A stretch of DNA of 64,000 bases, from contig NZ_BLJI01000012.1 in assembly GCF_017312365.1 (NCBI RefSeq), positions 1-64,000 of the forward strand, in the 5' to 3' direction. The notes under the pieces are model-generated. The model was not told where the DNA came from. It made no database searches and saw only the letters and a program-made list of their open reading frames with translations. The first letter of the stretch is position 1, and every line of letters begins with the position of its first letter. This document shows, piece after piece, positions 19,605 through 28,934 of this stretch. This DNA comes from Chroococcus sp. FPU101. GTDB lineage: Bacteria > Cyanobacteriota > Cyanobacteriia > Cyanobacteriales > Microcystaceae. Made by a program: the position numbers and the translations under genes.

Positions 19605-20114
19605 TTATTCAAAAAAACGAAAATAAGGATATCGTTTTGGGACACCTGGTTCTTTTTCTAAATCAAAATTAATCACATCCCAGCACGGTTCTTCAACTGA
19701 GTCTGAGCTAAATTCAACTGGAAGACCATACAACCTTGGCATTTGCGATTCATTATTATTATTTCGCCAAGGGGTATTTCTCTCTAGATAAGCACTTACT
19801 AAATCTTTATAGCGACTAGCAATAATTACCTTAGTCGCTCTAAAACCTTGAGTATAGAGCCTATCAAGTGCCTCATGAATTTCAAACCGAATGCCATCAG
19901 GGTGAGTATGTTGTCGATACCACTCACCATTCCAATATCGCCAATGTCGCCCCGACTGAAGATGTACTAATTCTTCTGTCTTAGGATCTGCTTCAAACGC
20001 ACCATGACGAGGACATAAATAGGTATCAGTCAACGTCAAGGCGGGAATCATTTGACGACAGTGAGGACAATAGATTTCAGGCCCAAAAATAGGATATTGT
20101 AAACCTGGATTCAT
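19605..20114 (-). CDS. Conserved cyanobacterial protein, TIGR02652 type
   Basis: A 169-residue protein with a zinc-knuckle-like N-terminus (CPHC at 16-19, then a CPRHG at 34-38) and the conserved stretches HLQSGRHWRYWNGEWYRQ and DGIRFEIHEALDRLYTQG. I recognise it as the TIGR02652 family, nearly confined to cyanobacteria; function unknown. Complete, normal length. Divergent from the gamma carbonic anhydrase gene with a 106-base shared upstream region. Confidence 0.8.
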   Translation of the reverse strand: MNPGLQYPIFGPEIYCPHCRQMIPALTLTDTYLCPRHGAFEADPKTEELVHLQSGRHWRYWNGEWYRQHTHPDGIRFEIHEALDRLYTQGFRATKVIIASRYKDLVSAYLERNTPWRNNNNESQMPRLYGLPVEFSSDSVEEPCWDVINFDLEKEPGVPKRYPYFRFFE

Positions 20115-20220
20115 TATTACTAACCTTACTAAAGAAAATTCACGCTCTTATCTGCCCTTGATCTATTATATCGACTCTCCTTAAGCGACTCTGAATCTTA
20201 GACTTTAGTTTAAACTAACT

Positions 20221-20763
20221 ATGCAAGATTATTCCTTCCCTACTTTTTGGCCACCTCCAGATTTATCACAAACCGCTTTTGTCGCCCCGACAGCAGTCAT
20301 TATCGGTGATGTTTTGCTTTCCACAGGTTCTAGTGTTTGGTATGGTGCAATTCTGCGCGGTGATGTCGAAAAAATTATCATCGGAGCTTATACAAATATT
20401 CAAGATGGAGCAATTTTACACGGCGACCCTGGACTTGTCACCCAATTAGAAGATTATGTGACTGTTGGACATCGGGCGGTGATTCATTCAGCATATGTTG
20501 AACAAGGCTCACTCATTGGCATTGGTGCAGTAATTTTAGATGGGGTTCGTGTCGGTGCAGGAAGTATCATCGGGGCAGGTTCGATTGTAACGAAAGATAT
20601 ACCAATGCGATCGCTTGTTGTTGGGATTCCAGCCAAAAAAGCGCGGGATGTTTCTGAGTCTGAAGCCCTTGGATTAATCGAACACGCTAAAAAATACACT
20701 CAACTGGCTCTAGTTCATGCAGGAAAAGGAACCGATTTGGGATTCACAAGGCCTACAAATTAA
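20221..20763 (+). CDS. Gamma-class carbonic anhydrase family protein
   Basis: A 180-residue left-handed beta-helix protein with hexapeptide repeats ([50 protein letters not shown]). Zinc-ligand-type histidines are His67, His84 and His89. It belongs to the short YrdA/CamH-like group rather than to the carboxysomal CcmM, which carries RbcS-like repeats. Activity as carbonic anhydrase is family-based and not assured. psbY follows 65 bases downstream on the same strand. Confidence 0.88.
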   Translation: MQDYSFPTFWPPPDLSQTAFVAPTAVIIGDVLLSTGSSVWYGAILRGDVEKIIIGAYTNIQDGAILHGDPGLVTQLEDYVTVGHRAVIHSAYVEQGSLIGIGAVILDGVRVGAGSIIGAGSIVTKDIPMRSLVVGIPAKKARDVSESEALGLIEHAKKYTQLALVHAGKGTDLGFTRPTN

Positions 20764-20828
20764 GATATATATATATTAAATGAGAACCTTTAAATTTTCT
20801 TAATTGTTTAACAAGGAATGGACGACCT

Positions 20829-20951
20829 ATGGACTGGCGCATTTTAATCGTATTGACTCCTCTGCTCATTGCTGCTGGTTGGGCTGTTTTCAATATTGGT
20901 GCTGCTGCTCTCAGACAGTTCCAAAATTTTCTAGACACCCGCGAAAGCTAA
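20829..20951 (+). CDS. psbY: Photosystem II protein PsbY
   Basis: A 40-residue protein [20 protein letters not shown] followed by [20 protein letters not shown]. It has one transmembrane helix (about residues 5-27) and the conserved start MDWR and NIGAAA patch of PsbY, a peripheral single-span subunit beside cytochrome b559 in photosystem II. A ribosome site (AAGGA) lies 12 bases upstream, and a strong terminator follows at 20981. It is easily missed because of its size. Confidence 0.93.
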   Translation: MDWRILIVLTPLLIAAGWAVFNIGAAALRQFQNFLDTRES

Positions 20952-20980
20952 AAAACTGCTTTACATTTCTTTACAGAATC

Positions 20981-21014
20981 AAGGCATAGTGAAAGATCTA
21001 TGCCTTTATTGTTT
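20981..21014 (+). terminator. Terminator after psbY
   Basis: AAGGCATAG (20981-20989) pairs perfectly with CTATGCCTT (20998-21006) around an eight-base loop, followed by TATTGTTTT. The right arm contains the stop codon of the minus-strand kinase gene, so the hairpin could serve both converging transcripts. Confidence 0.85.
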
Positions 21015-21513
21015 TAAGGGAAATTTTAGTGATATCTAATTTTCCTTGTCTGTAGGGAATTTCATAAACTGCGGCAAACCCTTCTGCTGCTATGGGGGGA
21101 AATTCTGCTAGAGAGTTATACAATTCTTCAATAACTGTATCTGGTACTTGTCGTTTTCTGTTTTTGTTCCATTGTTGACAAATCTCTAAAGGTGTTTTTA
21201 AATACCACCCAATCCATTGAACATTTTTATATTGTTGTAATTCCTGTAAAAAATCCATTCGCCAATGACGTTTAGCATTCGTCGCATCATAGATAATCGA
21301 TTTTCCTGCTTCTAGATGATTTTGTATTTGAGATAATACCTCAGCTTCAATCAGTTCCCAGTCTTCTTGTATGTCTTCGTCACCAAAGAGTTTTTCTCGG
21401 ATTTTATCAGTAGAGACAATGCGACAATTAGGATATAACTTTGTAATTTCCTCAGCAACCGTAGATTTACCACTACTTGGACAACCGATTAAAATATGGC
21501 AGATTAAAGACAT
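20998..21513 (-). CDS. P-loop kinase-like protein
   Basis: A 171-residue AAA/zeta-type kinase fold. Walker A is GCPSSGKST (residues 10-18); an STDKIREKLFGDE segment and SIIYDATNAKR (Walker B-type, with an Arg lid region further on) follow. The shape matches the polynucleotide-kinase/zeta-like family (COG4639-type) that phosphorylates small molecules or RNA ends. No partner antitoxin is adjacent, so a toxin role is not supported. Substrate unknown. Confidence 0.8.
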   Translation of the reverse strand: MSLICHILIGCPSSGKSTVAEEITKLYPNCRIVSTDKIREKLFGDEDIQEDWELIEAEVLSQIQNHLEAGKSIIYDATNAKRHWRMDFLQELQQYKNVQWIGWYLKTPLEICQQWNKNRKRQVPDTVIEELYNSLAEFPPIAAEGFAAVYEIPYRQGKLDITKISLKTIKA

Positions 21514-21564
21514 TACTAATTAATGTTAATGCTAATGAATATTTGCGCTCATAAAATGCTTGTT

Positions 21565-21742
21565 TTATTGTTTAGCAATTGCCAATAACTGCATCCGAAT
21601 TTCTTCTGGTAATTCTACCATAACAAACTGATTAGCTGGATAAAGGTAATCTTCGCTTCTATTCATCAATCACTCTTAAACATCCAACTTCATTAGCTTG
21701 AGTGTCGCTTAAGACTCGATAGATTTTCCACAGATTGCGAAT
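21565..21742 (-). pseudogene. Small cyanobacterial protein gene broken by a frameshift
   Basis: The minus strand first encodes WKIYRVLSDTQANEVGCL then RVIDE, ending at a TAG. One frame over, the sequence resumes with SEDYLYPANQFVMVELPEEI then RMQLLAIAKQ and TAA (21565-21567). Joined, this resembles short cyanobacterial proteins with the pattern RVIDESGEDYLYP-x-x-x-F. The shift lies at about 21662-21668. A 33-codon ATG frame (21565-21666) remains open, so a short product is possible but would lack half the domain. No clear start codon in the upstream frame. Confidence 0.6.
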
Positions 21743-21791
21743 TTAATGTTTGATTCTGCTGTGTACATAAAGTTTTAGTCTAAAACACGTT

Positions 21792-22229
21792 TTACTTTTG
21801 AAAAATACCATTGAACAATAGTTCTGTTAGTGTTCCACCTGATACAAACCAATCTAACCACAATGCTAGGTGAAGGACAACGATCGCCCAAAATACAAGC
21901 TGATAGGATATCTTTTTATTTTTGTGTCTAATAACTCTTTGAGCAATATATCCACCTAACCATCCACCCATCAATTCTACTAAATGTAAGCTATTTTCTG
22001 GAATTCTCCATTGATTTTGCTTGGCACGAGCTTTATCATTAGCATATAAAGCAAAGGTAATTACACTCATCATAGGATATAGAAACAACGGTAATAAATT
22101 GGCTGTTTTTAGGGCTAACTGGAATGCACCCAGTACAGGTAGGGCAGACAGAAATAAAACATTCAAGCCTAAAAACAATACATTAGATGTGGTTTGTTTT
22201 TTTTGACGTCGAACAGGTTTCGGTTTCAT
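21792..22229 (-). CDS. DUF1294 membrane protein
   Basis: A 145-residue protein with a basic N-terminus (PKPVRRQKKQ), three to four hydrophobic segments and the DUF1294 core YANDKARAKQNQWRIPE...LMGGWLGG...RHKNKKISYQLVFW. Function of the family is unknown. Some relatives have an added cold-shock domain at the N-terminus; this one has only the short basic stretch. ATG start at 22227-22229. Confidence 0.87.
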   Translation of the reverse strand: MKPKPVRRQKKQTTSNVLFLGLNVLFLSALPVLGAFQLALKTANLLPLFLYPMMSVITFALYANDKARAKQNQWRIPENSLHLVELMGGWLGGYIAQRVIRHKNKKISYQLVFWAIVVLHLALWLDWFVSGGTLTELLFNGIFQK

Positions 22230-22460
22230 TAAGGAGACTAAAAATCACATTTGTTATTGATTATTCCCCTGCTAAGTTACAAAACTAACACTAATCTGTT
22301 TTGTGAGATAATTTACTCTAAAATCTAAATGCAGTAAGATCTAATTTTAGATAAAATAGATTTATTAAAGAAGACTTGAATAACTATGACATCCTAAACC
22401 GCTACAGTTGGGGTGAATAGTAGAATTAAAGTTTAGCCTCTCTACCCCTTATATAAAATT

Positions 22461-23426
22461 ATGCGTATTGCTCACGATGTTACAGAATTAGTTGGTCGTA
22501 CTCCGCTTGTCCAACTAAACCGCATTCCTCAATCAGAAGGTTGTTTAGCTCGTATTGTTGCGAAATTAGAAGGCATGAACCCCGCTTCATCTGTAAAAGA
22601 TCGTATTGGCGTACATATGCTGAATACTGCCGAAAAAGCGGGTTTAATTTCGCCTGAGAAAACGGTTTTAGTCGAACCCACTTCGGGAAATACGGGAATT
22701 GCTCTAGCGATGGCAGCAGCAGCAAAAGGATATAGACTGATACTAACGATGCCTGAAACGATGAGTACAGAACGCCGCGCTATGTTGCGAGCCTATGGAG
22801 CTTATTTAGAACTGACTCCAGGTAATATGGGGATGAAGGGTGCGATCGCAAAAGCACAAGAAATTGTTGAAACCACACCTAACGCCTATATGTTGCAACA
22901 ATTTAATAATCCTTCTAATCCTGAAATTCACCGTTTAACCACAGCACAAGAAATTTGGGAAGATACCGACGGCGAGGTTGATTTTCTCATTTCAGGTGTC
23001 GGAACGGGTGGAACAATTACAGGGGTTGCAGAAGTGATTAAAGAAAAGAAACCGAGCTTTAAAACGATCGCAGTTGAACCCGCTAACAGTCCTATTCTAT
23101 CAGGGGGAAATCCTGGCCCCCATAAAATTCAAGGTATTGGCGCGGGTTTTGTCCCTGAAGTCTTAAAAGTTAATCTGATTGATGAAGTCATTACTGTTAG
23201 TGATGATCAAGCATTTTTCTATGGTCGTCGTTTAGCCAAAGAAGAAGGTCTTTTATCGGGTATTTCTTCGGGTGCGGCTTTATGTGCAGCCATTCAAGTC
23301 GCTAAACGTCCTGAAAATGCAGGTAAATTAATTGTAATGATACAACCGAGTTTTGGAGAACGTTACTTAAGTACGCCACTTTTCCAAGAACCCGAACAAA
23401 GAGAGTTAAGCTTTGCTTCTCGTTAG
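22461..23426 (+). CDS. cysK: Cysteine synthase A (O-acetylserine sulfhydrylase)
   Basis: A 321-residue PLP enzyme making cysteine from O-acetylserine and sulfide. Lys46 in SSVKDRIG is the PLP lysine; [11 protein letters not shown] is the substrate loop and [10 protein letters not shown] the phosphate-binding loop. Complete and of typical length. Upstream lies a 231-base spacer without a recognisable riboswitch. Its TAG overlaps the stop of the CNNM-type gene by four bases. Confidence 0.95.
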   Translation: MRIAHDVTELVGRTPLVQLNRIPQSEGCLARIVAKLEGMNPASSVKDRIGVHMLNTAEKAGLISPEKTVLVEPTSGNTGIALAMAAAAKGYRLILTMPETMSTERRAMLRAYGAYLELTPGNMGMKGAIAKAQEIVETTPNAYMLQQFNNPSNPEIHRLTTAQEIWEDTDGEVDFLISGVGTGGTITGVAEVIKEKKPSFKTIAVEPANSPILSGGNPGPHKIQGIGAGFVPEVLKVNLIDEVITVSDDQAFFYGRRLAKEEGLLSGISSGAALCAAIQVAKRPENAGKLIVMIQPSFGERYLSTPLFQEPEQRELSFASR

Positions 23427-24748
23427 TCGGTGAATTGATCTTCGGTTATTTCTTCGGGAAGTCCCAGACTAGAAACTAAAACCTTATCTACTCTGGTTCC
23501 ATCCATATCCATCACTTCAAAGCGTAAACCTTCCCATTCAAAAAAATCACCTGATGTTGGAATCTTGCCCAAAAAGGAGATAATGAAACCACCTACTGTA
23601 TGGTATTCTTCATCCTCTTCTTTGGGTAATGATTCTTGGTTTAATAAGTCTTTAAATTCATCGACTGATAATAAACCATCTAATAGCCAAGAGCCATCAT
23701 CACGCTGAATGACCATTGGTTCATTTGACCCTTCAGCAGATGGAATTTCACCGACAATAGCTTCCATCAAATCGTTGAGAGTTACTAAACCTTCAACCCC
23801 TCCATACTCATCAACGATCAATGCCATATGATCGCCAGATTCTTTAACTAATTCTAATACTTTTAAGGCTCTTGTCCCCTCAGCAACATATAAAGGAGGT
23901 TGGGCGAGCGCCTGTAAATTGATTTCTTGTCCTGCTAGATGTGCGGCAAGAACATTTCTTACTTTAACAATTCCTAGACAATTATCGATGCTTTCTTGGC
24001 ACAAGGGGAAACGCGAATAGGCACTTTCTTGAATTGTGGTTAAATTTTCGTGTAAAGAAGAATCAAGATCAAGCCAGTCAATTTCAGTACGGGGAGTCAT
24101 TAAGGCTTTGATTGGGCGATCGCTTAAACGAAACACGCGGCTAACCATTTCCTGTTCTGCTTCTTCAAACGTACCTGCTGTCGTTGCTTGTTCGATCAGT
24201 AATTTAATTTCATCCTCACTCACCGTTTCTTCGGGAACTGGACGAATTCCCAAAAGATTGAGTAAAAGATCTGTTGAATTACCCAACAAATAAACCACAG
24301 GTGCTGTAATCTTAGATAAGAATTGCATTGGCCCAGCTACTTGAGTCGCAATCTTTTCAGGATTATTTAAAGCGATCCGTTTGGGCAATAATTCACCAAT
24401 CACGAGAGAGAGATAAGTAATAATTGTTACGACTACGCCAAAACTCAAAACTTGGCTATAGGGTGCTAAAACTGGAATTGTATTCAAAAAGTTTCGCAGA
24501 CGTTCAGCTAGTGTTGCACCACCGACGGCACCGCTTAAAATACCAATTAGAGTAATGCCTATTTGGACAGTAGAAAGAAAGTTATTAGGGGATCTAGCCA
24601 GTTTGAGGGCAACTTTGGCTTTAGCATCGCCTGTTTTAGCCGACTGTTCTAATCTAATTTTACGCGAAGACACAATCGCCATCTCTGATGCTGAAAAAAT
24701 CCCGTTAGCGATCAGCAGCAACAATATAGTGACGATTTCGATATACAT
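23423..24748 (-). CDS. CNNM/CorC-family membrane protein (hemolysin-type)
   Basis: A 441-residue protein with a DUF21/CNNM membrane domain (about 1-195, four hydrophobic segments, starting near [23 protein letters not shown]), two CBS domains (about 215-335, with [13 protein letters not shown] and [19 protein letters not shown]) and a C-terminal CorC/HlyC domain (about 350-430). Proteins of this build are linked to magnesium and sodium efflux; the older name hemolysin is not informative. ATG at 24746-24748. Convergent with cysK. Confidence 0.9.
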   Translation of the reverse strand: MYIEIVTILLLLIANGIFSASEMAIVSSRKIRLEQSAKTGDAKAKVALKLARSPNNFLSTVQIGITLIGILSGAVGGATLAERLRNFLNTIPVLAPYSQVLSFGVVVTIITYLSLVIGELLPKRIALNNPEKIATQVAGPMQFLSKITAPVVYLLGNSTDLLLNLLGIRPVPEETVSEDEIKLLIEQATTAGTFEEAEQEMVSRVFRLSDRPIKALMTPRTEIDWLDLDSSLHENLTTIQESAYSRFPLCQESIDNCLGIVKVRNVLAAHLAGQEINLQALAQPPLYVAEGTRALKVLELVKESGDHMALIVDEYGGVEGLVTLNDLMEAIVGEIPSAEGSNEPMVIQRDDGSWLLDGLLSVDEFKDLLNQESLPKEEDEEYHTVGGFIISFLGKIPTSGDFFEWEGLRFEVMDMDGTRVDKVLVSSLGLPEEITEDQFTD

Positions 24749-24903
24749 GATAGATATGGTTGGTTTTCCTAACCTGCTAGATGTGAGCTACACAATGTTA
24801 ATTACTCATAAAATTATAGGCTAGTCGTCCTTAAAAACGTTCTGCGTCTTTGAGGAACAGGTGATTAAGCTATACTGTAGTCTATTCAACTACTCACCGA
24901 ATT

Positions 24904-26241
24904 ATGACCGCAATTAGCAGCCTTTTGGATCGCCTGATCAATGAACTTTCCCCTTTAGAAATCATTACAGAATCCTCACAGCTTGCCAAACTTTCTTTAG
25001 ATTACTTTCACTTTAGCCCAATTTTAGAAGCGCAACTGAAGGATAAACGAGCTTTATTGGTGGTACGTCCAACAACTGAAGTAGAAGTGATTCAAGTGGT
25101 TCGTACCTGTGTTAAATACCGTGTTCCGCTAACGGTTCGCGGTGCTGGTACGGGAAATTATGGACAATGTATTCCACTAGAAGGCGGTGTGGTACTTGAT
25201 ACTACTAAGATGAATCAAATTCGCTCTCTTAAAGCTGGATCAGCCTGTGTGGAACCAGGGGTTAAAATGGCGAGTTTTGACAAAAAAGCTAGAGAAATCG
25301 GTTGGGAACTACGGATGGCACCTTCTACCTATCGTACAGCCACAATTGGCGGTTTTATTGGTGGGGGTAGTGTCGGGATGGGTTCGATTAATTATGGACA
25401 GTTGCGCGATCGTGGTAATTTAACAGCAGTTCGAGTAGTGACTTTAGAAGACGAACCCCAAGTCATTGAATTAAGAGGGGATGAGGTGCAAAAAGTCAAT
25501 CATGCTTATGGCACAAATGGTATTATTACAGAATTAGAAATTCCCCTTGCACCTGCTTATCCCTGGGCTGAATTAATTGTTGTTTTTGATGATTTTCTAA
25601 CTGCTGCTCAATTTGGTCAAGCTTTAGGTAATAGTGATGGCATTGTTAAAAAAATGGTTAGTATTCATGCTTGGCCGATTCCTTCCTATTTTACGGCTTT
25701 GCAGAACTATCTACCATCAGGAAAATCTTGTGCTTTGTTAATGGTTAGTGAATATGATCAGACCGCTTTATCTGATTTAGTCCAAGACTATCAAGGTGAG
25801 ATTACTTATTCTAAAGCTGCAACCGAAGCGAATAAAGGAACGAGCATTCTAGAATTTACTTGGAATCACACAACACTCCATGCGCGAAGTATAGACCCAA
25901 ATTTAACCTACCTACAAACGTTTTACTTTACTTTAGAACGTGTTGAGCAAATGTATCATCATTTTGGCGATGAAGCGATGATCCATTTAGAGTTTTTGAA
26001 ATTCGCAGGGAAAGTGATTCCCGCAGGATTACAGTTAATTCGTTTTACGACAGAAAACCGTTTAAATGAGATTATTCAGTATCATGAAGAACATGGCGCA
26101 GGGATTGCCAATCCTCATACCTATATCATGGAAGATGGTGGACGAAAAGTCATCGATCCGATTCAACTAGCCTTTAAAGAAAAAGTTGATCCCTATGGTT
26201 TAATGAATCCAGGTAAAATGCGAGCTTGGTTAGAAAGATGA
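24904..26241 (+). CDS. FAD-binding oxidoreductase (GlcD/FAD_binding_4 type)
   Basis: A 445-residue flavoprotein. The PCMH-type FAD domain (about 40-220) shows VVRPTTEVEVIQVV, the glycine-rich VRGAGTGNYGQ (His replaced by Tyr/Gln at the usual flavin-link site) and TIGGFIGGGSVGMGS. The C-terminal substrate cap ends with DPYGLMNPGKM, typical of GlcD-like enzymes. Substrate is unknown; glycolate oxidase identity is not supported because GlcE/GlcF partners are absent. Its TGA overlaps the ATG of the creatininase gene (ATGA), so the two are translationally coupled. Confidence 0.85.
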   Translation: MTAISSLLDRLINELSPLEIITESSQLAKLSLDYFHFSPILEAQLKDKRALLVVRPTTEVEVIQVVRTCVKYRVPLTVRGAGTGNYGQCIPLEGGVVLDTTKMNQIRSLKAGSACVEPGVKMASFDKKAREIGWELRMAPSTYRTATIGGFIGGGSVGMGSINYGQLRDRGNLTAVRVVTLEDEPQVIELRGDEVQKVNHAYGTNGIITELEIPLAPAYPWAELIVVFDDFLTAAQFGQALGNSDGIVKKMVSIHAWPIPSYFTALQNYLPSGKSCALLMVSEYDQTALSDLVQDYQGEITYSKAATEANKGTSILEFTWNHTTLHARSIDPNLTYLQTFYFTLERVEQMYHHFGDEAMIHLEFLKFAGKVIPAGLQLIRFTTENRLNEIIQYHEEHGAGIANPHTYIMEDGGRKVIDPIQLAFKEKVDPYGLMNPGKMRAWLER

Positions 26242-27044
26242 TGCACGGTTTTATTCCTCAAGAGCGTTATTTTCCCTATCTGACGTGGACGGAAATTCAA
26301 GAAATGTCGGATAAAGAGAATACTGTAATTATCCAACCTGTCGGCGCGATCGAACAACATGGGCCACATTTACCGATTATCGTTGATTCTGCGATCGCAA
26401 TGGGAGTGTTAGGGAAGGCTTTAGCAAAATTAGATCAAAGTATTCCAGCTTATGCTTTACCCTGTTTGTATTACGGGAAATCTAATGAGCATTGGCACTT
26501 TCCTGGAACAATTACTCTAACTGCACAAACCTTGATTTCTGTTTTCATGGAAATGGCAGAAAGTATTTATCGTTCTGGGTTTCGCAAATTAGTATTGCTT
26601 AATGCTCATGGTGGACAACCGCAGATTATGGAAATTGTAGCACGGGATCTCCATCAAAAGTATGAGGATTTTTCGGTCTTTCCTTTTTTTGCATGGCGCG
26701 TTCCTCACATTGCAAAAGAATTATTCACCCCCCAAGAATTAGAGTATGGCATTCATGCAGGAGACGCAGAAACCAGTATTTTACTCTCCCTGTTGCCTGA
26801 GCAAGTGAAAATGGAAAAAGCGGTTAAAGAATATCCTCAAGGTTTGCCCGAAGACAGTTTATTGAGTATGGAGGGAAAATTACCCTTTGCATGGTTAACT
26901 AAAGAATTAACTCAAAGTGGAGTAATGGGAGATGCGACGGCTGCCACCAAAGAAAAAGGCGATCGTTTGTTAGAATCCGTTAGTAATGGTTGGGTACAAG
27001 CAATTCAAGATGTTTATAAATTCCGTCAACCGAAAATATCATAA
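26238..27044 (+). CDS. Creatininase-family amidohydrolase
   Basis: A 268-residue member of the creatininase/MftE fold. Metal-ligand motifs are GAIEQHGPHLP, LLNAHGGQ and HAGDAETS. Cyanobacteria do not use creatinine, so the true substrate is another cyclic or linear amide, or the protein matures a peptide. It starts with ATG at 26238 overlapping the preceding stop; a second ATG follows at 26241, and a TTG at 26226 is in frame but unlikely. Coupling to a flavin oxidoreductase recalls creatininase-oxidoreductase pairs in peptide cofactor pathways (inference). Confidence 0.87.
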   Translation: MMHGFIPQERYFPYLTWTEIQEMSDKENTVIIQPVGAIEQHGPHLPIIVDSAIAMGVLGKALAKLDQSIPAYALPCLYYGKSNEHWHFPGTITLTAQTLISVFMEMAESIYRSGFRKLVLLNAHGGQPQIMEIVARDLHQKYEDFSVFPFFAWRVPHIAKELFTPQELEYGIHAGDAETSILLSLLPEQVKMEKAVKEYPQGLPEDSLLSMEGKLPFAWLTKELTQSGVMGDATAATKEKGDRLLESVSNGWVQAIQDVYKFRQPKIS

Positions 27045-27063
27045 GGGTTTGGCAACCAAACCC
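27045..27063. repeat. Dispersed GGGTTTGG palindrome, copy 1
   Basis: GGGTTTGG (27045-27052), loop CAA, CCAAACCC (27056-27063), immediately after the creatininase stop codon. With its flanks it is the reverse complement of the copy at 28887. It could terminate transcription of the convergent creatininase and pgk units, but no T-run follows. Confidence 0.85.
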
Positions 27064-27115
27064 CTACAATAACTATTTAATTCTTGACAAAAGCGATGAA
27101 ATATGCTATTTAATT

Positions 27116-28321
27116 CTACGCATCATCTAAAGCAGCAATACCAGGAAGAACTTTACCTTCGAGTAACTCAAGACTGGCACCACCACCTGTAGAAATGTGG
27201 CTCATCTGTTCAGCTACACCCACTTTTTCGACTGCTGCAACCGAGTCACCACCACCAATAATCGAGATAGTACCCGTTTTGGTGATATCTGCAAGAGTAT
27301 GTGCGATCGCTTCAGTTCCGACGGCAAATTTATCGAATTCAAAAACCCCCATCGGGCCATTCCAGATCACTGACTTACAGGATGCTAAAGCCTCTTGGAA
27401 AAGTTTAACGGATTCAGGGCCAATATCTAAACCCATCCAACCATCAGGAATATCGTTAATACTAACGGTTTGAGCGTTTGCTTCTTTATCAAACTTGTCA
27501 GCAACAACTACATCCGTCGGTAACAGAAATTCTACGCCTCTTTCTTTGGCTTTTGCTTCGAGAGATTTTGCTAATTCTAGCTTATCTTCTTCAACTAAAG
27601 ATTTACCAACGTTTAACCCTCTAGCTTTGTAGAAGGTAAAGATCATACCACCGCCGATCAGGAGTTTATCGCATTTCTCCAGTAAAGTTTCGATAACGCC
27701 AATTTTACTAGAAACTTTCGATCCTCCAATAATCGCCGCTAATGGACGTTGTGGGTTCTCGATCGCACTTTGCAAGTAGTTTAGTTCTTTTTCAATGAGA
27801 TAACCTGCGACGTTGGGGCTAAGGTAATGGGTAACGCCTTCGGTAGAAGCATGGGCGCGGTGTGCTGTACCAAACGCATCATTAACATAAAGATCCGCGT
27901 TAGATGCTAATTGTTTGGCAAATTCGGGATCATTACCTTCTTCTTCAGCGTGGAAACGAAGATTTTCTAATAGCGCAACTTGACCATTATTTAACTGACT
28001 AATTTGTGCTGTAACCTCGTCACCCACACAATCATCACATTTAACGACTTCTTGCCCTAATAGTTCCGATAAACGCGCTGCAACTGGAGTTAAACGCATA
28101 CTCTCAACCACTTTACCTTTGGGTCGGCCAAAATGGCTACAGAGGATAACCTTAGCACCTTTGTTGCTTAACTCTTGAATAGTTGGCAGTGCCGCCCGAA
28201 TCCGAGTATCATCGGTGATCTGTCCTTGTTCGTCTAAGGGTACGTTAAAATCAACTCGTACTAATACCCGCTTACCTGCTAGATCGGCTTCACTTAAATT
28301 GGCTACAGATTTTTTTGGCAC
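27116..28321 (-). CDS. pgk: Phosphoglycerate kinase
   Basis: A 401-residue enzyme interconverting 1,3-bisphosphoglycerate and 3-phosphoglycerate in the Calvin cycle and glycolysis. RVDFNVPLD near residue 20, HFGRPKG, the [14 protein letters not shown] hinge region and [11 protein letters not shown] nucleotide loop are all present. The start is taken as GTG at 28319-28321 because AGGAGG stands nine bases upstream (28331-28336); an in-frame TTG at 28325 is too close to that site. Single-gene unit, oriented away from the stress-protein gene. Confidence 0.96.
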   Translation of the reverse strand: MPKKSVANLSEADLAGKRVLVRVDFNVPLDEQGQITDDTRIRAALPTIQELSNKGAKVILCSHFGRPKGKVVESMRLTPVAARLSELLGQEVVKCDDCVGDEVTAQISQLNNGQVALLENLRFHAEEEGNDPEFAKQLASNADLYVNDAFGTAHRAHASTEGVTHYLSPNVAGYLIEKELNYLQSAIENPQRPLAAIIGGSKVSSKIGVIETLLEKCDKLLIGGGMIFTFYKARGLNVGKSLVEEDKLELAKSLEAKAKERGVEFLLPTDVVVADKFDKEANAQTVSINDIPDGWMGLDIGPESVKLFQEALASCKSVIWNGPMGVFEFDKFAVGTEAIAHTLADITKTGTISIIGGGDSVAAVEKVGVAEQMSHISTGGGASLELLEGKVLPGIAALDDA

Positions 28322-28476
28322 AGCCAAAGACCTCCTAATTGCTTTATTTCTCTACAAAAGATTAAAACACCAAAAGAGGTCACATCCGACCATTATCTTC
28401 AAAAGATTTATTTAGAGTTGGATCAAATTGGGGGGAGATTATTTCAGAATAAGGGTATGGGAGGAAAAAATTAACC

Positions 28477-28875
28477 ATGTTTAAGACTGTTTTGTTTCCA
28501 ATTGACCAAAGTCGTGAAGCCCGTGAAGCGGCTGAAGTTGTCGCGGATGTGGTCAAAACCAACAATAGCCGTTTGGTCATTTTATCCGTTGTTGAACAAT
28601 CTTCGCCTGAAACTGATGTGATGAGTTCTGTCGAAGCAGTGGCTAAACTCTTACAAGGTGCTAAGGCTTTGTTTTCCCAACAAGGGATACAAGCAGAAAT
28701 GGTCGAACGGGAAGGAATGCCATCTTTTACAATTTGCGATGTCGCCGATGAAATTGGTGCCGATCTCATTATTATGGGCTGTCGTGGCTTAGGTTTAACG
28801 TCTGAAGGAGCAACGGAAAGCGTTACGACAAGAGTGATTAATTTATCGCCTTGTCCTGTTTTGATTGTTCCCTAA
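28477..28875 (+). CDS. Universal stress protein (UspA family)
   Basis: A 132-residue single Usp domain: MFKTVLFPIDQS at the start, VILSVVE strand, and the C-terminal IIMGCRGLGLTSEG...VTTRVINLSPCPVLIVP. The ATP-binding G-x2-G motif is present, but the following nine-residue spacing to G-S/T is altered, so nucleotide binding is uncertain. Divergent from pgk with a 155-base shared upstream region. Confidence 0.9.
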   Translation: MFKTVLFPIDQSREAREAAEVVADVVKTNNSRLVILSVVEQSSPETDVMSSVEAVAKLLQGAKALFSQQGIQAEMVEREGMPSFTICDVADEIGADLIIMGCRGLGLTSEGATESVTTRVINLSPCPVLIVP

Positions 28876-28886
28876 CATCACCGTAG

Positions 28887-28905
28887 GGGTTTGGTTGCCA
28901 AACCC
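28887..28905. repeat. Dispersed GGGTTTGG palindrome, copy 2
   Basis: GGGTTTGG (28887-28894), loop TTG, CCAAACCC (28898-28905), eleven bases after the universal stress protein stop codon. Flanking GTAG and TA extend the similarity to copy 1 in inverted orientation. Confidence 0.85.
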
Positions 28906-28934
28906 TATTAATTTCCCCATTTTCGAGTTTAATA

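Noticed and set aside
20998-21513. Zeta-type toxin interpretation of the P-loop kinase
   Set aside because: No epsilon-like antitoxin gene beside it; metabolic or RNA-end kinase is equally likely.
22230-22460. Riboswitch or leader upstream of cysK
   Set aside because: No recognisable aptamer core or terminator-antiterminator pair; only AT-rich sequence with short ATCTAAAT-like repeats.
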